A stretch of 64,000 nt of DNA from Nostocales cyanobacterium (GCA_004292695.1 RDXV01000003.1:20839-84838); one strand, 5' to 3'. Shown: positions 1 through 10,956, numbered from the stretch's first letter. Numbers and translations are program-made. Notes: a model not told the origin generated them from the sequence alone.

Positions 1-103
1 AAATGATAAATTAATATCAGAAGTCGGGGATCTGGGTATGAACGATTTCTATAGCTGAATACTTACGGTTGATTTCTATTTAGGGAAATATCATACTTCA
101 ATA

Positions 104-206
104 TTTGATATTATTAAACCGCAAAGAACGCAAAGGACTCAAAGGTAAGAGATTATGAGAGATTTTTTAGTGTTGGGCGTTCGTTTTTTGAAAGTTGGGA
201 TGTGAG
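104..206 (+). repeat. Dispersed ~100-bp repeat, copy 1
   Basis: An intergenic segment beginning near TTGATATTATTAAACCGCAA and running through AAAGGTAAGAG and GAGATTTTTTAGT. A clearly related copy in the same orientation lies at about 42045-42150. The rest of positions 1-262 holds no gene that I can support. Confidence 0.7.
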
Positions 207-236
207 AAATTGATGATTTATAATATAATTAAGTTA

Positions 237-251
237 TACTATCAGATAGTA
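237..251. promoter_or_regulatory. 15-bp perfect inverted repeat, operator candidate
   Basis: TACTATCAGATAGTA is a perfect palindrome around a central A. It starts 12 bases before the ATG of the antitoxin-like gene and lies just downstream of two overlapping TATAAT-like boxes (219-229). Autoregulation by the antitoxin is inference. Confidence 0.5.
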
Positions 252-262
252 AACGTAAAACC

Positions 263-520
263 ATGACTATTGAACAAGCAGTTTTAGAAAATTTGCGAGA
301 ATTACCAGTAGATAAACAACAGGAAGTTTTAGATTTTATTCAATTTCTCAAACATAAATTATCAGCAGAGAAATCACATATTAAACCTGATGGTGAAACT
401 TTCTGGGAAATGACTTTGCGATTTCGGGAAAGGATGGATCGGGAAGGTGTAGAATTTACAGATGAAGATTTTGCTAATCTGAGAGATCGCAGTCTAGGAA
501 GAGAAATTGATTTTGTCTGA
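263..520 (+). CDS. Orphan DUF2281/VapB-like antitoxin
   Basis: Small 85-residue protein. Its first 35 residues (EQAVLENLRELP, then QEVLDFIQFLK) match the start of DUF2281/VapB-type antitoxins, which normally neutralise a PIN-domain toxin encoded just downstream. The C-terminal half is acidic, as expected of a toxin-binding tail. A second protein of this type lies at 59286-59540. No toxin gene follows here: the next sequence is a dispersed repeat, and that repeat supplies the TGA stop codon. A 15-bp palindrome precedes the gene. The family call is reasonably safe; activity as a lone antitoxin is unknown. Confidence 0.7.
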   Translation: MTIEQAVLENLRELPVDKQQEVLDFIQFLKHKLSAEKSHIKPDGETFWEMTLRFRERMDREGVEFTDEDFANLRDRSLGREIDFV

Positions 521-556
521 ATCAGGATATCCAGGATTTAAGGATTTACAGGATTT
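513..556 (+). repeat. Solo copy of the TTGTCTGAATCAGGAT repeat
   Basis: Matches the ~44-bp terminal repeat of the two 187-bp elements at 12635 and 13738. It overlaps the end of the preceding antitoxin gene, supplying its stop codon. Other solo copies lie at 17634 and 18022, and a decayed one near 27093. Confidence 0.75.
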
Positions 557-581
557 CAAGTGTAATATATGTGATTTAGTT

Positions 582-610
582 GGTTGGGTTAGACTTTTGT
601 TAACCCAACC
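582..610. repeat. Perfect 10-bp inverted repeat (GGTTGGGTTA)
   Basis: GGTTGGGTTA at 582-591 pairs with TAACCCAACC at 601-610 around a 9-base loop. A related GTAGGTTGGGTTGAACG motif occurs at about 57500. It lies at the 3' end of the gene on 628-1599 and could act as a terminator-like hairpin, although no T-run follows. Confidence 0.6.
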
Positions 611-627
611 TACAATAATGCAATCAT

Positions 628-1599
628 CTAATTTTGATTATTATTTCTTGGTAATGGTGGTAAATATATGGAGAGATCACGATAATTTATAAGATTACCT
701 TCTTCATCTTCTTGACAGCGAATTTCCCAAAACTTAGTTGCTGGAATTTCTATTAAAGCAACTTTTTCCAGATTAATAAATTCCATACTCCCACCTTCAT
801 CTTCTTCTCTGATGAATTTCACCTCTACAATTCCATCTTGAAATTCTGACAAATCTGAACAGAGTATGTTATCTAAAAAATGCAAACTTTTACTACCATC
901 ACTCCAGTAAATATTGAGATAATTAAATTTTTCCCATGAATTCCAGTTTTTATCATTTGCTTCTAATTCTTGCACTAGAGATTTGATTCCTTGAGATAAC
1001 GCTTCCGAAATATCAAATATTTTAGCTATTTCTTGAATATCTGATTCAGGATGAACCTTATCCCAATCAGTCAATATTCGATAAATTTCAGGATTATAAA
1101 ATGTTGGTGCAGGTTCTTTATCATCACTATAAACATAAGCTGATTTTAGATAGTCAAGATTGATAAATAAAATATAATTATTTAAGGTTTCTATAATTAA
1201 CCATTTTCCCCAAGATTCTTCATCATCATATCTATGACGAAAACATTTATAAATAGATTCTGCAACTTTTTCATCAATAGGATAATCTTGAACTTCTTCT
1301 ACACCATTAAAGGTTAATTCAACTCCACCATAATATGCAATAATATCTCTACCACTTGTTTGCTCAAACTCTCGTGCAAATATTGAACAATAACCTGTAT
1401 ATCCTTCTTGTCTTAATCCTAGTATTTCATCTAATGAACAACTTAATACCATAGCTAAATCTTTTAGTGTGCTATTAGGAATTTCTAATTTACCCTCTTC
1501 CCAAAGTTTGATATTATCTTCAGTTGTATTAATTTCTTCTGCTAGTCTAGCGCAAGATAATTTTCTTTCTTCACGTAATTGTTTAAGCTGAGTGTTCAT
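628..1599 (-). CDS. XRE-family HTH protein with a large unknown C-terminal region
   Basis: 323 residues. Residues 1-60 form an XRE/Cro-type helix-turn-helix (LKQLREERKLSCARLAEEI, then a recognition helix and ENLxLWEEGK-like turn), so DNA binding is likely. The remaining 260 residues are acidic and tryptophan/tyrosine-rich and match no family I recognise. No HExxH, nuclease or kinase motif is visible in them. The gene is alone on its strand; its upstream region has a GTATAC palindrome at 1638-1643 within an AT-rich promoter-like stretch. It may be a single-protein regulator or the sensor part of a TA or phage-related module. Confidence 0.6.
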   Translation of the reverse strand: MNTQLKQLREERKLSCARLAEEINTTEDNIKLWEEGKLEIPNSTLKDLAMVLSCSLDEILGLRQEGYTGYCSIFAREFEQTSGRDIIAYYGGVELTFNGVEEVQDYPIDEKVAESIYKCFRHRYDDEESWGKWLIIETLNNYILFINLDYLKSAYVYSDDKEPAPTFYNPEIYRILTDWDKVHPESDIQEIAKIFDISEALSQGIKSLVQELEANDKNWNSWEKFNYLNIYWSDGSKSLHFLDNILCSDLSEFQDGIVEVKFIREEDEGGSMEFINLEKVALIEIPATKFWEIRCQEDEEGNLINYRDLSIYLPPLPRNNNQN

Positions 1600-1788
1600 A
1601 ACTCTTGAATTGAGTGTTAAATATGGTACTTGTTATAGTATACACTTAAATATTAAATTAATTTTTCTCAAGTGCTTACACAACAGCAAAAAATTTTAAA
1701 TCAACAAGAATAACTAATTAATTTGAATATCAATTTTTTGTATTTATTCAGTAGTAAAAAAACCACAATAAACTTAAATCATATAGAT

Positions 1789-2208
1789 TTAATCAACCCA
1801 ATTAACAACTTTAATTCCTGGTATTTGTTGAAAATGACGCAGATTTCTCGTCACTAAAGTAGCACGATTGACTAATGTAATACTAGCAATTAATAAATCA
1901 GCTTGTCCTATTTTACGCAATTTAGAACTAGCACGTAACCGGTTAAATTCTTCCGATGATAATTGATTAATGGGAATAATCGGTATTTGATTTAATAGTT
2001 CTTCTGTGCGAAATAATAACTCCTGTGCTTTAATTAATTTTTCTCCTGTATCAGCTTTCAAAACATAATCAATTCTTCCTCTTAAAACCTCAATTTTAGT
2101 AATAATAGTAATCGCAATTATCTCATCTTCTATAGAATTTAATCGCTTGACTACATTAATATTTCCTGCGTGTAGATGCGTTAGTGTATCAGTATCTAAT
2201 AAGTACAT
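1789..2208 (-). CDS. vapC: PIN-domain toxin, VapC family
   Basis: 139 residues, normal VapC length. The acidic residues expected for the Mg-dependent RNase site are visible: D5 in LLDTDT, E40 in ITKIEVLRG and D104 in GQADLLIAS, followed by LVTRNLRHF near the end. VapC proteins cleave RNA, often initiator tRNA; the target here is unknown. The gene lies 12 bp downstream of an HTH-type partner (2221-2520), in the usual antitoxin-first order on the minus strand. Confidence 0.85.
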   Translation of the reverse strand: MYLLDTDTLTHLHAGNINVVKRLNSIEDEIIAITIITKIEVLRGRIDYVLKADTGEKLIKAQELLFRTEELLNQIPIIPINQLSSEEFNRLRASSKLRKIGQADLLIASITLVNRATLVTRNLRHFQQIPGIKVVNWVD

Positions 2209-2220
2209 TTATAATATTAA

Positions 2221-2520
2221 TTATATGTTATCATCACCTTCAAATTCTGCCCTACCTCTAGCTGCATAAATAGATGATCTTAAATCAGCTAAAGAATCAT
2301 CATCAGCAAAAACACCAGCTTGTTGAATGAGAATAGCACGATTATGAGGAGAAGATAACCATTCATCAATAGCGACTTTTAAAAATCTCCAATTATCTTC
2401 TATTTTTCTCCCAGGAATATTTCCAGATAATGCTTGACGAATAACAGCCTCTTGGGGTAAGCGTAAATATTCTGCCACTTCTTCAATAGTTAATACTTCT
2501 GGTAATACAGCTTTAGTCAT
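2221..2520 (-). CDS. HTH (excisionase-like) antitoxin partner of VapC
   Basis: 99 residues. Residues 8-55 read as a MerR/excisionase-like helix-turn-helix of the HTH_17 type (LTIEEVAEYLRLPQEAV, then GRKIEDNWRF and a tryptophan before the last helix). The C-terminal 45 residues are acidic and could hold the toxin-binding segment. It is immediately upstream of vapC and probably co-transcribed, so it likely represses the pair and neutralises the toxin. This is an unusual DNA-binding fold for a VapC partner, since most are AbrB, Phd or DUF2281 types; the role is inferred from position. Confidence 0.65.
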   Translation of the reverse strand: MTKAVLPEVLTIEEVAEYLRLPQEAVIRQALSGNIPGRKIEDNWRFLKVAIDEWLSSPHNRAILIQQAGVFADDDSLADLRSSIYAARGRAEFEGDDNI

Positions 2521-2706
2521 GATTACCTTTAAAATAATTAGATTGTGTATATAATTATATTATATGCTCACAAGTTTATAAATAAAAAACTTAAAAACTA
2601 TTAACACTAACCCAAAATATAACTCAAACTCTCTTTCTCTGCGTCTCTGCGGTTCGTTCCTTCCTAAACCTCATCAAATAATCGGCAATAAGTGATAAGT
2701 AATAAT

Positions 2707-2735
2707 ATTACCCATCACCCATCACCAATTACCAA
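2707..2735. repeat. STRR heptad repeat (CCCATCA / CCAATTA)
   Basis: Short tandem heptads directly downstream of the ATP synthase gamma gene, preceded by the palindrome GTAATAATATTAC (2699-2711). This is typical STRR sequence of heterocystous cyanobacteria. Confidence 0.7.
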
Positions 2736-2736
2736 A

Positions 2737-3684
2737 TTAATTAAGTGCTTCCGCACCACCCACAACTTCCAGAAGTTCCTGAGTAATAGCAGCTTGACGC
2801 GCCTTATTGTAAGACAACGAAAGAGTTTTAATCAACTCACCAGCATTATCACTAGCATTACTCATCGCCGTCATCCGTGCAGCAAGTTCACTAGCTGCGG
2901 ACTCTTGTAAAGCTCTTAATAACTGATTACTCAGATATAAAGGCAACAAAGAATCTAAAATTTGTACAGGGTCTTGTTCAAAAATCATGTCACGGGGTAA
3001 AGGTGCAACATTACTAGCAACCTTCTCCCGTTCCACTTGAAACTGACCACCACGAGTAGTTAAACGGAAAACTTCATCATCTGCGGTTTCCAAACCTTGA
3101 GTATCCAAAGGTAACAAAGTTTGCACCACAGGACGAGAACTAACCAAAGACACAAACCGAGTATAAATTAACTCAATTCTGTCTACCTTCTCTGACAAGA
3201 ACAAAGAAAGTAACTCATCAGCGATATTAGTAGCTTCCGCTGCGGTAGGAATTTGTTCCAAACCAGTGTAGTTAGCGTCAATGTTGTAACCACGACGTTG
3301 GAAGTATTGAGTAGCTTTGCGACCAACAACCACCAAAGTCACATCTAAACCTTCCGCTTGCAGTTCCTTAGCGCGGTTTTCTGCACGACGGATGACGTTA
3401 GAATTGTAACCACCACACAGACCTCTATCACCGGAAACCACCAACAAACCAACGGACTTAACTTCCCGTTTTTTGAGCAGAGGTAGGTCTACATCTTCAA
3501 ACTTCAAGCGAGTTTGTAGACCGAATAATACTTGTGCTAAACGGTCAGCAAAGGGACGGGTAGCAATTACCTGTTCTTGGGCGCGACGTACCCGTGCTGC
3601 TGCCACTAACCGCATAGCTTCAGTAATTTTTTTGGTATTTTTGACCGACTGAATGCGATCGCGTATTGCTTTGAGATTAGGCAT
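2737..3684 (-). CDS. atpG: ATP synthase F1 subunit gamma
   Basis: 315 residues. This is the central rotor shaft of F1 on the cytoplasmic face of the thylakoid membrane. The N-terminus ([20 protein letters not shown]) and C-terminal helix ([21 protein letters not shown]) are diagnostic. The photosynthetic-type insert is present around residues 195-235, in the region containing [15 protein letters not shown]. There is no regulatory Cys pair in that insert, as is usual for cyanobacteria and unlike chloroplasts. It is the last gene of the operon; a 154-bp gap full of repeats separates it from atpA. Confidence 0.97.
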   Translation of the reverse strand: MPNLKAIRDRIQSVKNTKKITEAMRLVAAARVRRAQEQVIATRPFADRLAQVLFGLQTRLKFEDVDLPLLKKREVKSVGLLVVSGDRGLCGGYNSNVIRRAENRAKELQAEGLDVTLVVVGRKATQYFQRRGYNIDANYTGLEQIPTAAEATNIADELLSLFLSEKVDRIELIYTRFVSLVSSRPVVQTLLPLDTQGLETADDEVFRLTTRGGQFQVEREKVASNVAPLPRDMIFEQDPVQILDSLLPLYLSNQLLRALQESAASELAARMTAMSNASDNAGELIKTLSLSYNKARQAAITQELLEVVGGAEALN

Positions 3685-3701
3685 AATATTTCACAAGAAT
3701 T

Positions 3702-3828
3702 CAGAATACAGAATACAGAAGTCAGAAGTCAGAAGTCAGAAGTCTGGAATATTCTTACTCCTGACTCCTGAACGGCAGTTGCTTTATGCCGGGAAACCCG
3801 TCCACCGCACTGCCTCCTCCTGACTCCT
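3702..3828. repeat. Heptad STRRs plus hairpin repeat between atpA and atpG
   Basis: Tandem GTCAGAA heptads (3720-3742) are followed by CTCCTGA heptads on both sides of a GC-richer block at 3770-3813. In that block GGCAGT and ACTGCC can pair around GCCGGGAAACCCG. The block resembles dispersed palindromic repeats of Nostocales; this is from memory. Confidence 0.7.
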
Positions 3829-3838
3829 GACTCCTTAA

Positions 3839-5371
<1,533 letters not shown>

Positions 5372-5397
5372 TCAGTGTTCTTTCAAGACAAAAGAAG

Positions 5398-5479
5398 TGA
5401 TTAGTGATTAGTGACTGGTGACTGGGAAGAATATGATTCATTACCCATTACCAATTACCCATTACCAATTACCCATTAC
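5398..5479. repeat. STRR heptads between atpH and atpA
   Basis: Two runs: GTGATTA/GTGACTG units at 5398-5425, and ATTACCC/ATTACCA units at 5444-5479 that run up to the end of the delta gene. Confidence 0.8.
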
Positions 5480-6034
5480 CTAACCATTAGTTAAGCGCAA
5501 AGAAAGGCGACGTAGTTGACCACGTAAGCTGGCATCAATTACTTGAGAACCTACTTTAATCACTACACCACCAATTAAATCGGTGTCTATTTTGGTTTCG
5601 ATTTCTACTTCCCGTGCTTTAGTAATAGCAAGTACCTTGTGTTTTACCAATTGCAATTGCTCGTCTGTTAAAGCAACCGCAGAGGTAACTTCAGCTAATA
5701 CGGTCTGATTGAGTTGCCGTAATAAAGCTAAATACTGCTGTAAAATTGGCTCTAGGAAAGCAATTCTTCTTCTATCTACTAAAAGAAGTAAAAAGTTACG
5801 CAAATAGGGGTTGACACCTTCCCCTAGTAACTGTTTAATCAGGTTCTTTTTGTTTTCAGGTTGAATAAATGGGTTATCCAAAAAGTTTTGGAGTTCTCCA
5901 GAACCTGCAATCAAACTAATTAAACTTCTCGCATCTGTGCCAAATTCTTCTGTCAAGTTATTTGACTGAGCGATGGATAATAAAGCCTGTGCATAAGGCT
6001 GGGCTACTTCAGCGGTAGCTGCATTGTTTTTCAT
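5480..6034 (-). CDS. atpH: ATP synthase F1 subunit delta
   Basis: 184 residues. Stator subunit linking F1 to the b/b' stalk. Typical delta sequence: AEVAQPYAQALLSIAQ at the N-terminus, FLDNPFIQPENKK and LLLLVDRRRI in the middle, and the conserved C-terminal IGGVVIKVGSQVIDASLRGQL. Only 2 bp separate it from atpF, so the two are probably translationally coupled. The last codons end at an STRR run. Confidence 0.96.
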   Translation of the reverse strand: MKNNAATAEVAQPYAQALLSIAQSNNLTEEFGTDARSLISLIAGSGELQNFLDNPFIQPENKKNLIKQLLGEGVNPYLRNFLLLLVDRRRIAFLEPILQQYLALLRQLNQTVLAEVTSAVALTDEQLQLVKHKVLAITKAREVEIETKIDTDLIGGVVIKVGSQVIDASLRGQLRRLSLRLTNG

Positions 6035-6036
6035 GC

Positions 6037-6594
6037 TTAACCTCCCAATTGCGCGATGCTGCGGTCAATAATAGCTTTTTGAGCATCCTCAGCAATCCCA
6101 GCTTTGAGTTCAGATTCAGCCTTTGCTAATGCTTGAGCTACTACTCTCTGCTTCAATTGAGCGATCGCTTTATCTAGTTCTGCATTCAAATCAGCTGCAC
6201 CAGCGGCCTGCATTCTCTCAACGTCAACAGCAGCTTGAGCTAAAATTGCTTCACCAGCAGCTTTAGCACTTTCTTCTGCTTTTGCTTTAATTGAGGTTGC
6301 CTCAGTCTGAGCTTGTGTCAGTCTTTGTTGAGCTTCTTGCAACTTACTAGCAGCTTCTGCTGCTCTTTGTTCTGCACTCTTAATTGCTGTTTCAATATTT
6401 TCTCGACGTGCTTTGAGGTTGCCACCTAAAACTTTACGTCCAAATATAAACAGCACAGTAATAATAATGGCAAGGTTAATTAGGTTGGTCTCTAAAATAT
6501 TAGTATTTAGACCAAAACCACTATGTTCTGCTCCCTCTGCCAGTTCACCTCCGACGGCGGCTGCTTCCGCCATCAATAGTACAAAAGTCCCCAT
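6037..6594 (-). CDS. atpF: ATP synthase F0 subunit b
   Basis: 185 residues. Peripheral-stalk subunit with one N-terminal membrane helix (about residues 31-50, [20 protein letters not shown]). A long charged alanine/glutamine-rich coiled coil follows. The leader ending [17 protein letters not shown] is characteristic of the cyanobacterial b subunit. It lies between atpF2 and atpH in the operon. Confidence 0.96.
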   Translation of the reverse strand: MGTFVLLMAEAAAVGGELAEGAEHSGFGLNTNILETNLINLAIIITVLFIFGRKVLGGNLKARRENIETAIKSAEQRAAEAASKLQEAQQRLTQAQTEATSIKAKAEESAKAAGEAILAQAAVDVERMQAAGAADLNAELDKAIAQLKQRVVAQALAKAESELKAGIAEDAQKAIIDRSIAQLGG

Positions 6595-6651
6595 GTTTTT
6601 CTATCCACAACTGCGCTGCCAAATTCAAAATATTTTGTCAGTTTCAGAAGG

Positions 6652-6745
6652 CAAAAGGCAAAAGGCAAAAGGCAAAAGTTGACTCTTTTGTTTTGAGTTT
6701 CACTAATAACCAATGACTAATGACCAATGACTAATGACTAATGAC
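6652..6745. repeat. STRR heptads between atpF and atpF2
   Basis: AGGCAAA units at 6652-6678, and mixed ACTAATG/CCAATG-type units at 6709-6745. This gap is 162 bp and holds no gene. Confidence 0.8.
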
Positions 6746-6756
6746 AATTCTGTGAG

Positions 6757-7248
6757 TTAGCGTTGGCCTACTAAGTCAGCACCTAACAGCTTCTCTAGTA
6801 TTTGGCGACTGAGGGCATCTACCTGTGCTTCTAATGAAGCCAAAGCTTGTTGTTTTTGCTGCTCAATTTCACCAGCGGCTTTTTCTCTTTGCGCCTGGGC
6901 TTCTTGTTGCGCGGCAGCTATTTTCTGAGCCGCCATCTTTTGCGCTTCTGCTTGGGCTTGGGCAATAATTGTTTGCGCTTGTCTTCTTGCACCGGCTAGT
7001 TCTTGCTCGTACTGCTCGGCTAATTTTTCTGCTTTTGACAAGCGTTCTTGGGCATCCAATTGATTGTTACGGACATATTCGTTACGTCCATCAATGGCTT
7101 TACCCAGTGGTTTGTAGAGAGTTGCGTTTAATATCAGGGCTAAAACTAGAAACTGAATTGCCATTAAAGGCAAGGTCGCATCTAAGTCAAACAAGCCCCC
7201 TTCCTTGGCAACTTCTTCTACTGCCAATAAGGTGATCCAATGTGTCAT
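6757..7248 (-). CDS. atpF2: ATP synthase F0 subunit b'
   Basis: 163 residues. Second, divergent b-type stalk subunit found in photosynthetic bacteria and pairing with b as a heterodimer. The N-terminal helix ([20 protein letters not shown]) is followed by [15 protein letters not shown] and a glutamine/alanine-rich coiled coil. It sits between atpE and atpF, as in other cyanobacterial atp1 operons. Confidence 0.95.
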   Translation of the reverse strand: MTHWITLLAVEEVAKEGGLFDLDATLPLMAIQFLVLALILNATLYKPLGKAIDGRNEYVRNNQLDAQERLSKAEKLAEQYEQELAGARRQAQTIIAQAQAEAQKMAAQKIAAAQQEAQAQREKAAGEIEQQKQQALASLEAQVDALSRQILEKLLGADLVGQR

Positions 7249-7293
7249 GGTTGCTTGTTCCTATCTATGATTGTAGTCCTGAGTTATAATTTA

Positions 7294-7362
7294 CAGATGT
7301 TACGAGTTATGAGTTAGTGAGTTGTCATTTTAACTCCTAACTCTTAACTCCTAACTCTTAAT
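7294..7362. repeat. STRR heptads between atpF2 and atpE
   Basis: ACGAGTTATGAGTTAGTGAGTT-like and then TAACTCC/TAACTCT heptads; the two halves are partly complementary and could fold as a hairpin in the operon mRNA. Confidence 0.7.
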
Positions 7363-7394
7363 TTTTTTCACTCAGCACTCAGACTGTGTACTAA

Positions 7395-7652
<258 letters not shown>

Positions 7653-7689
7653 TTACTTTTACAGGGTTAGTTGTTGAACTTGTAGAGTT

Positions 7690-7852
7690 AGAGTCAGTTA
7701 TCAGTTATCAGTTATCAGTTATCAGTTATCAGTTGTCAGTTATCAGTTATCAGTTGTCAGTTTTCAGTTGACTCAATTTCTGTCACCTGTCACCTGTCAC
7801 CTGTCACTTGTCACCTGTCACCTGTCACCTGTCACCTGTCACCTGTCACCTC
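7690..7852. repeat. Long STRR arrays between atpB and atpE
   Basis: A TCAGTTA array at about 7690-7770 is followed by a CACCTGT array at about 7783-7851. Together they fill most of the 239-bp gap. The TCAGTTA family recurs at the window end (63903-64000). Confidence 0.9.
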
Positions 7853-7879
7853 ATGACTGACTTTTGTCATTTGAGGGGT

Positions 7880-8635
7880 TTAGTGAGAACCCTCATGCTC
7901 TTCGCCATGATGATCTTCCATCGCTTCACCAATGTAGGCAGCGGCGAGGGTGGCAAAAATTAGAGCCTGAATAGCACTTGTGAATAATCCCAAGGCCATT
8001 ACTGGCAATGGTACAAACAGAGGCACTAGCAAAACTAGCACGCCTACAACTAATTCATCAGCTAGAATGTTACCGAATAAACGGAAACTTAGGGATAAGG
8101 GTTTGGTGAAATCTTCAATAATTTTGAAGGGCAACATAAAGGAAACTGGTTGCACATAGTTGCCGAAGTACCCTAAGCCTTTCTTGCTGAATCCAGCATA
8201 GAAGTAAGCTAATGAAGTTAACAGTGCTAAGGCAACTGTTGTGTTAATGTCGCTGGTGGGTGCGGCCAGTTCACCTTCTGGCAAATGAATTAGTTTAAAT
8301 GGAACTAATGCCCCTGACCAGTTGGACACGAAAATGAACAAAAACAATGTGCCGATAAATGGCACCCAGGGACGATATTCTTTTTCGCCGATCTGGTTTT
8401 TTGCTAAGTCCCGAATAAATTCTAGGGCAAATTCCATCAGGTTTTGAATGCCGCTAGGAATGCGTTTAACGTTGCTGCTTGCTAAGAGTGAAGCTAGTGT
8501 TAATACGCCAATTACAAACCAGGAGGTGAGAAACACCTGTCCATGTAGCTTTAAGTTGCCTATTTGCCAGTACAGATGTTTACCCACTTCCAATTCTGCT
8601 AATGGAAGGGAGTAGAAGTTGAGAAAATTCAGCAT
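7880..8635 (-). CDS. atpB: ATP synthase F0 subunit a
   Basis: 251 residues. Membrane stator that carries protons to the c-ring. It has five to six hydrophobic helices. The essential arginine is in [20 protein letters not shown], and conserved [22 protein letters not shown] and the histidine-rich tail [12 protein letters not shown] are visible. AAGAAG just upstream of the ATG is a plausible ribosome-binding site. Confidence 0.97.
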   Translation of the reverse strand: MLNFLNFYSLPLAELEVGKHLYWQIGNLKLHGQVFLTSWFVIGVLTLASLLASSNVKRIPSGIQNLMEFALEFIRDLAKNQIGEKEYRPWVPFIGTLFLFIFVSNWSGALVPFKLIHLPEGELAAPTSDINTTVALALLTSLAYFYAGFSKKGLGYFGNYVQPVSFMLPFKIIEDFTKPLSLSFRLFGNILADELVVGVLVLLVPLFVPLPVMALGLFTSAIQALIFATLAAAYIGEAMEDHHGEEHEGSH

Positions 8636-8686
8636 TTTCTTCTTAGTTGGATCGCTTCTCTCATCTTACTGGAGAAACAGGGCGTT

Positions 8687-9187
8687 TTAAGGTTGCCGGA
8701 GCTTTGTGGAGTCAGAGATAAACGCCACTCTAACTACGTATATGATGAGTGTGGCTTTGTAGGTGAGAAATCCCAAGAAGATGGGCATGATTTCCAGTTG
8801 TTTCAACTTTGATGCTAACAAAATCAGGATGACTAATAAAGCTAACCTGGTTTTACTCAGCTTTTGTTTCTCTGTACCTAGTCGCTCTACATCTTTGGCC
8901 AACATCCTCAAGTAAACCACACCTGTACACGCCCCTAATAAATAATTTAGAGCAATGTTGAGGGAATAGAAAACCCAAACAGAGATGAAAATGACCCCTG
9001 TTAACACGAGTGTGATAACGAGCAACTCTTGGTAGAGTTGATAGAACTCCTGCATGGAGGAGCTTGTTGGCTGTTTTTCTTCAGAACGAGCTTGAGAGTC
9101 TTGTTCTGTTGTCGGAGTGGGTGCAATTTGTTCTTCTGACAAGCTCACGGGACTTGAAACCAGTACAGCTAAATAGGGTGACTGCAC
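8687..9187 (-). CDS. atpI: ATP synthase assembly protein I (Atp1)
   Basis: Up to 166 residues. Small membrane protein that opens cyanobacterial atp operons and is thought to help c-ring assembly. Four hydrophobic segments lie after residue 50 ([40 protein letters not shown] and two more). The longest frame begins with GTG at 9187. An internal ATG ([12 protein letters not shown]) would give about 120 residues, closer to the usual length, but has no Shine-Dalgarno sequence. The start is therefore uncertain; the gene identity is not. Confidence 0.88.
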   Translation of the reverse strand: MQSPYLAVLVSSPVSLSEEQIAPTPTTEQDSQARSEEKQPTSSSMQEFYQLYQELLVITLVLTGVIFISVWVFYSLNIALNYLLGACTGVVYLRMLAKDVERLGTEKQKLSKTRLALLVILILLASKLKQLEIMPIFLGFLTYKATLIIYVVRVAFISDSTKLRQP

Positions 9188-9256
9188 ATTCAGTCAGCTG
9201 AATCATATCACGTTCTGGTAACAATACTTTAGAAAAAAACAATTATCTTATTTTTT

Positions 9257-9332
9257 AGGGAACAGGGAACAGGGAACAGGGAACAGGTAAAGGATGATCA
9301 TTTATCCTCCCTCCCATCTCCCCATCTCCCCA
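9257..9332. repeat. STRR heptads upstream of the atp operon
   Basis: GGGAACA units at 9257-9282 and CCCATCT/CCCATCTC units at 9302-9332. A second GGGAACA array occurs at about 43970-43998. Confidence 0.85.
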
Positions 9333-9336
9333 TCTT

Positions 9337-10524
9337 CTACACTCTCTCGCTGGGTGTTAATAAAAGTAGTTGCTGTTTTATTAGTTTTTTGACTCCGTTT
9401 AATTCTAATTCAACTTGACTGATAAGATCCGCTATTTTGGCATTACCATTACATTTCTGCATAAATTCAAATTCTGCATCTGATAAATTGATGATTTGGT
9501 AATCGTAGTTAAATATACATTTGCTGGGAAACCCATCTATACAGGGGTTAAGTTCGGGTGTTGCTGCTAATAAGCTGTTATCGTCTTTCCAGTCGTGTTT
9601 AGTTAATGGGGGACGTGTGAGGAAAAATTCATAATGTGTTACTTCTGGATTCAGTAATTCTATCAGTCTGTATTTTTGGCGTTCTGTGAGTTCTCCTGCT
9701 CTCTCTATTAACTCTGGTGCTTTACCCAATAGTCTTTCTAAATCCCAAAACCCAGGATTGGAAAATCCTACAAAGTCTAATTCTGAAGCGTCTATTAATT
9801 CAAACAGTGTATCAATATTGTAGTCTGTTTCCTGGGGATGTACGTACATATCCGCAAAACATTCATCCCTTTGGTTTTCCATTGCCCATCTTTCTTTTTC
9901 CCTCTTGACAAGTCGGTTATTTTCTGGTAATGAAGCAAATATTTTTCTACCGACTTGTACACCATCCCGATAGTCACCGCGTTTATCACCTTGGAGAAGG
10001 GCGATCGCCTTTTGCATTAGTTGTATTTCCCATCTTCCCAATTCTCCATACACAAAAATGTGCATTAACCCACCAGGAGCGAGTTTTTTCGCTAATGCTT
10101 GAATACCACGAATGGGATCGGGTAGATGATGAAGCACACCAACACAATTAATTAAATCAAATTGTCCTGGTATTTGTTCCACATCGTAAATACTCAGGTG
10201 ATGAAATTCTACACGGTCAGCGCCGGAACTTTGACAGCGTTTTTTGGCTACTTCTAATGTACCAGCACTTAAATCAATTCCCACTACCTGCGCTTGGGGG
10301 TTGAGATGTACTAAATATTCTGTTCCGACTCCTGAACCACAACCAGCGTCTAAGATGCGGATATCTTGTTTTGGTGGTTTTCTACCTGTGCAGAAGTTGT
10401 AAGCAGCTAACCAATTCCAACGCCAATTATATCCTGGTGGTGGTTCATCCAGGATGGGTTCGGGGGGGAAAGGGTAGGTATCGTAGAGTTTCGCAACAGC
10501 AGCACTTACTTGGGAGTCGGACAT
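9337..10524 (-). CDS. Class I SAM-dependent methyltransferase with C-terminal extension
   Basis: 395 residues. A Rossmann-type methyltransferase domain occupies about residues 50-170: motif I is ILDAGCGSGVG (D59, G61, G63, G65), the acidic ribose contact is VVGIDLS, and LINCVGVLHHLPDP is the post-motif II strand. The N-terminal KLYDTYPFPPEP and the C-terminal 200 residues, ending in a helical region, are found in large bacterial methyltransferases of unknown substrate. It stands between the atp operon and a TA pair with no functional context. Confidence 0.75.
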   Translation of the reverse strand: MSDSQVSAAVAKLYDTYPFPPEPILDEPPPGYNWRWNWLAAYNFCTGRKPPKQDIRILDAGCGSGVGTEYLVHLNPQAQVVGIDLSAGTLEVAKKRCQSSGADRVEFHHLSIYDVEQIPGQFDLINCVGVLHHLPDPIRGIQALAKKLAPGGLMHIFVYGELGRWEIQLMQKAIALLQGDKRGDYRDGVQVGRKIFASLPENNRLVKREKERWAMENQRDECFADMYVHPQETDYNIDTLFELIDASELDFVGFSNPGFWDLERLLGKAPELIERAGELTERQKYRLIELLNPEVTHYEFFLTRPPLTKHDWKDDNSLLAATPELNPCIDGFPSKCIFNYDYQIINLSDAEFEFMQKCNGNAKIADLISQVELELNGVKKLIKQQLLLLTPSERV

Positions 10525-10593
10525 GATTAGGAATAACGCAGCATTTATGAGTTTACCGGATGGGGGGATTTTGGGGAAGGTTGAACAGGTAAA

Positions 10594-10956
10594 TTATTCG
10601 TTTTGATTTGATTCAGCTAAAATGTTTTTAATTTCCTGTGGAGTGATATCTTCTTGATCTGATTTAGAGTAAATGGTTAATAGAAGTACATTGGTTGGTG
10701 ATTCAACTTGATAAATGATGCGATAACCAGCACTTTTGCCTTTTTGAATGTTGCTATTTTTGACTCTGACTTTAAAAACAATATAATTTTCACCCAGTCT
10801 AGATATTCTATCACCTAGAAAATTACCGACTTTAATTTGCTCAATTATTGCTTGAGTATCAGAACGAATATTCCGGTATTTCTTAGCAAGATAACGCAAG
10901 TTATTTTGGTATTCAGGTGTTAATTCTATTTCTATTATTGGCAGTTCATTCGACAT
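10594..10956 (-). CDS. RelE/ParE-superfamily toxin
   Basis: 120 residues. Typical RelE-like pattern: ELTPEYQNNLRYLAKKYRNI at the N-terminus, a central basic strand FKVRVKNSNIQKGKSAGYRIIYQ, then VLLLTIYSKSDQEDI. RelE homologues cut ribosome-bound mRNA; ParE homologues poison gyrase. The basic residues favour an mRNA interferase, but this is not certain. Its ATG overlaps the end of the upstream antitoxin gene by 11 bp, the standard coupled arrangement. Confidence 0.75.
   Translation of the reverse strand: MSNELPIIEIELTPEYQNNLRYLAKKYRNIRSDTQAIIEQIKVGNFLGDRISRLGENYIVFKVRVKNSNIQKGKSAGYRIIYQVESPTNVLLLTIYSKSDQEDITPQEIKNILAESNQNE

Noticed and set aside
507..692. 61-codon plus-strand frame after the orphan antitoxin
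   Set aside because: It is made of the TTGTCTGAATCAGG repeat and the GGTTGGGTTA hairpin and overlaps the XRE gene; no coding signal.
1638..1643. GTATAC palindrome upstream of the XRE gene as an operator
   Set aside because: Only six bases and not extended by flanking symmetry; a similar site near 36414 is also unsupported.
2641..2670. GCGGTTCGTTCC as part of a tRNA T-arm
   Set aside because: No acceptor or anticodon stems around it; it is part of a CTCTGCG-type repeat.
2692..2910. Plus-strand frame at the end of atpG
   Set aside because: Formed by STRR sequence and antisense to the gamma subunit gene.
9795..9989. 64-codon frame inside the methyltransferase gene
   Set aside because: Shadow frame of a longer gene with clear SAM-binding motifs.
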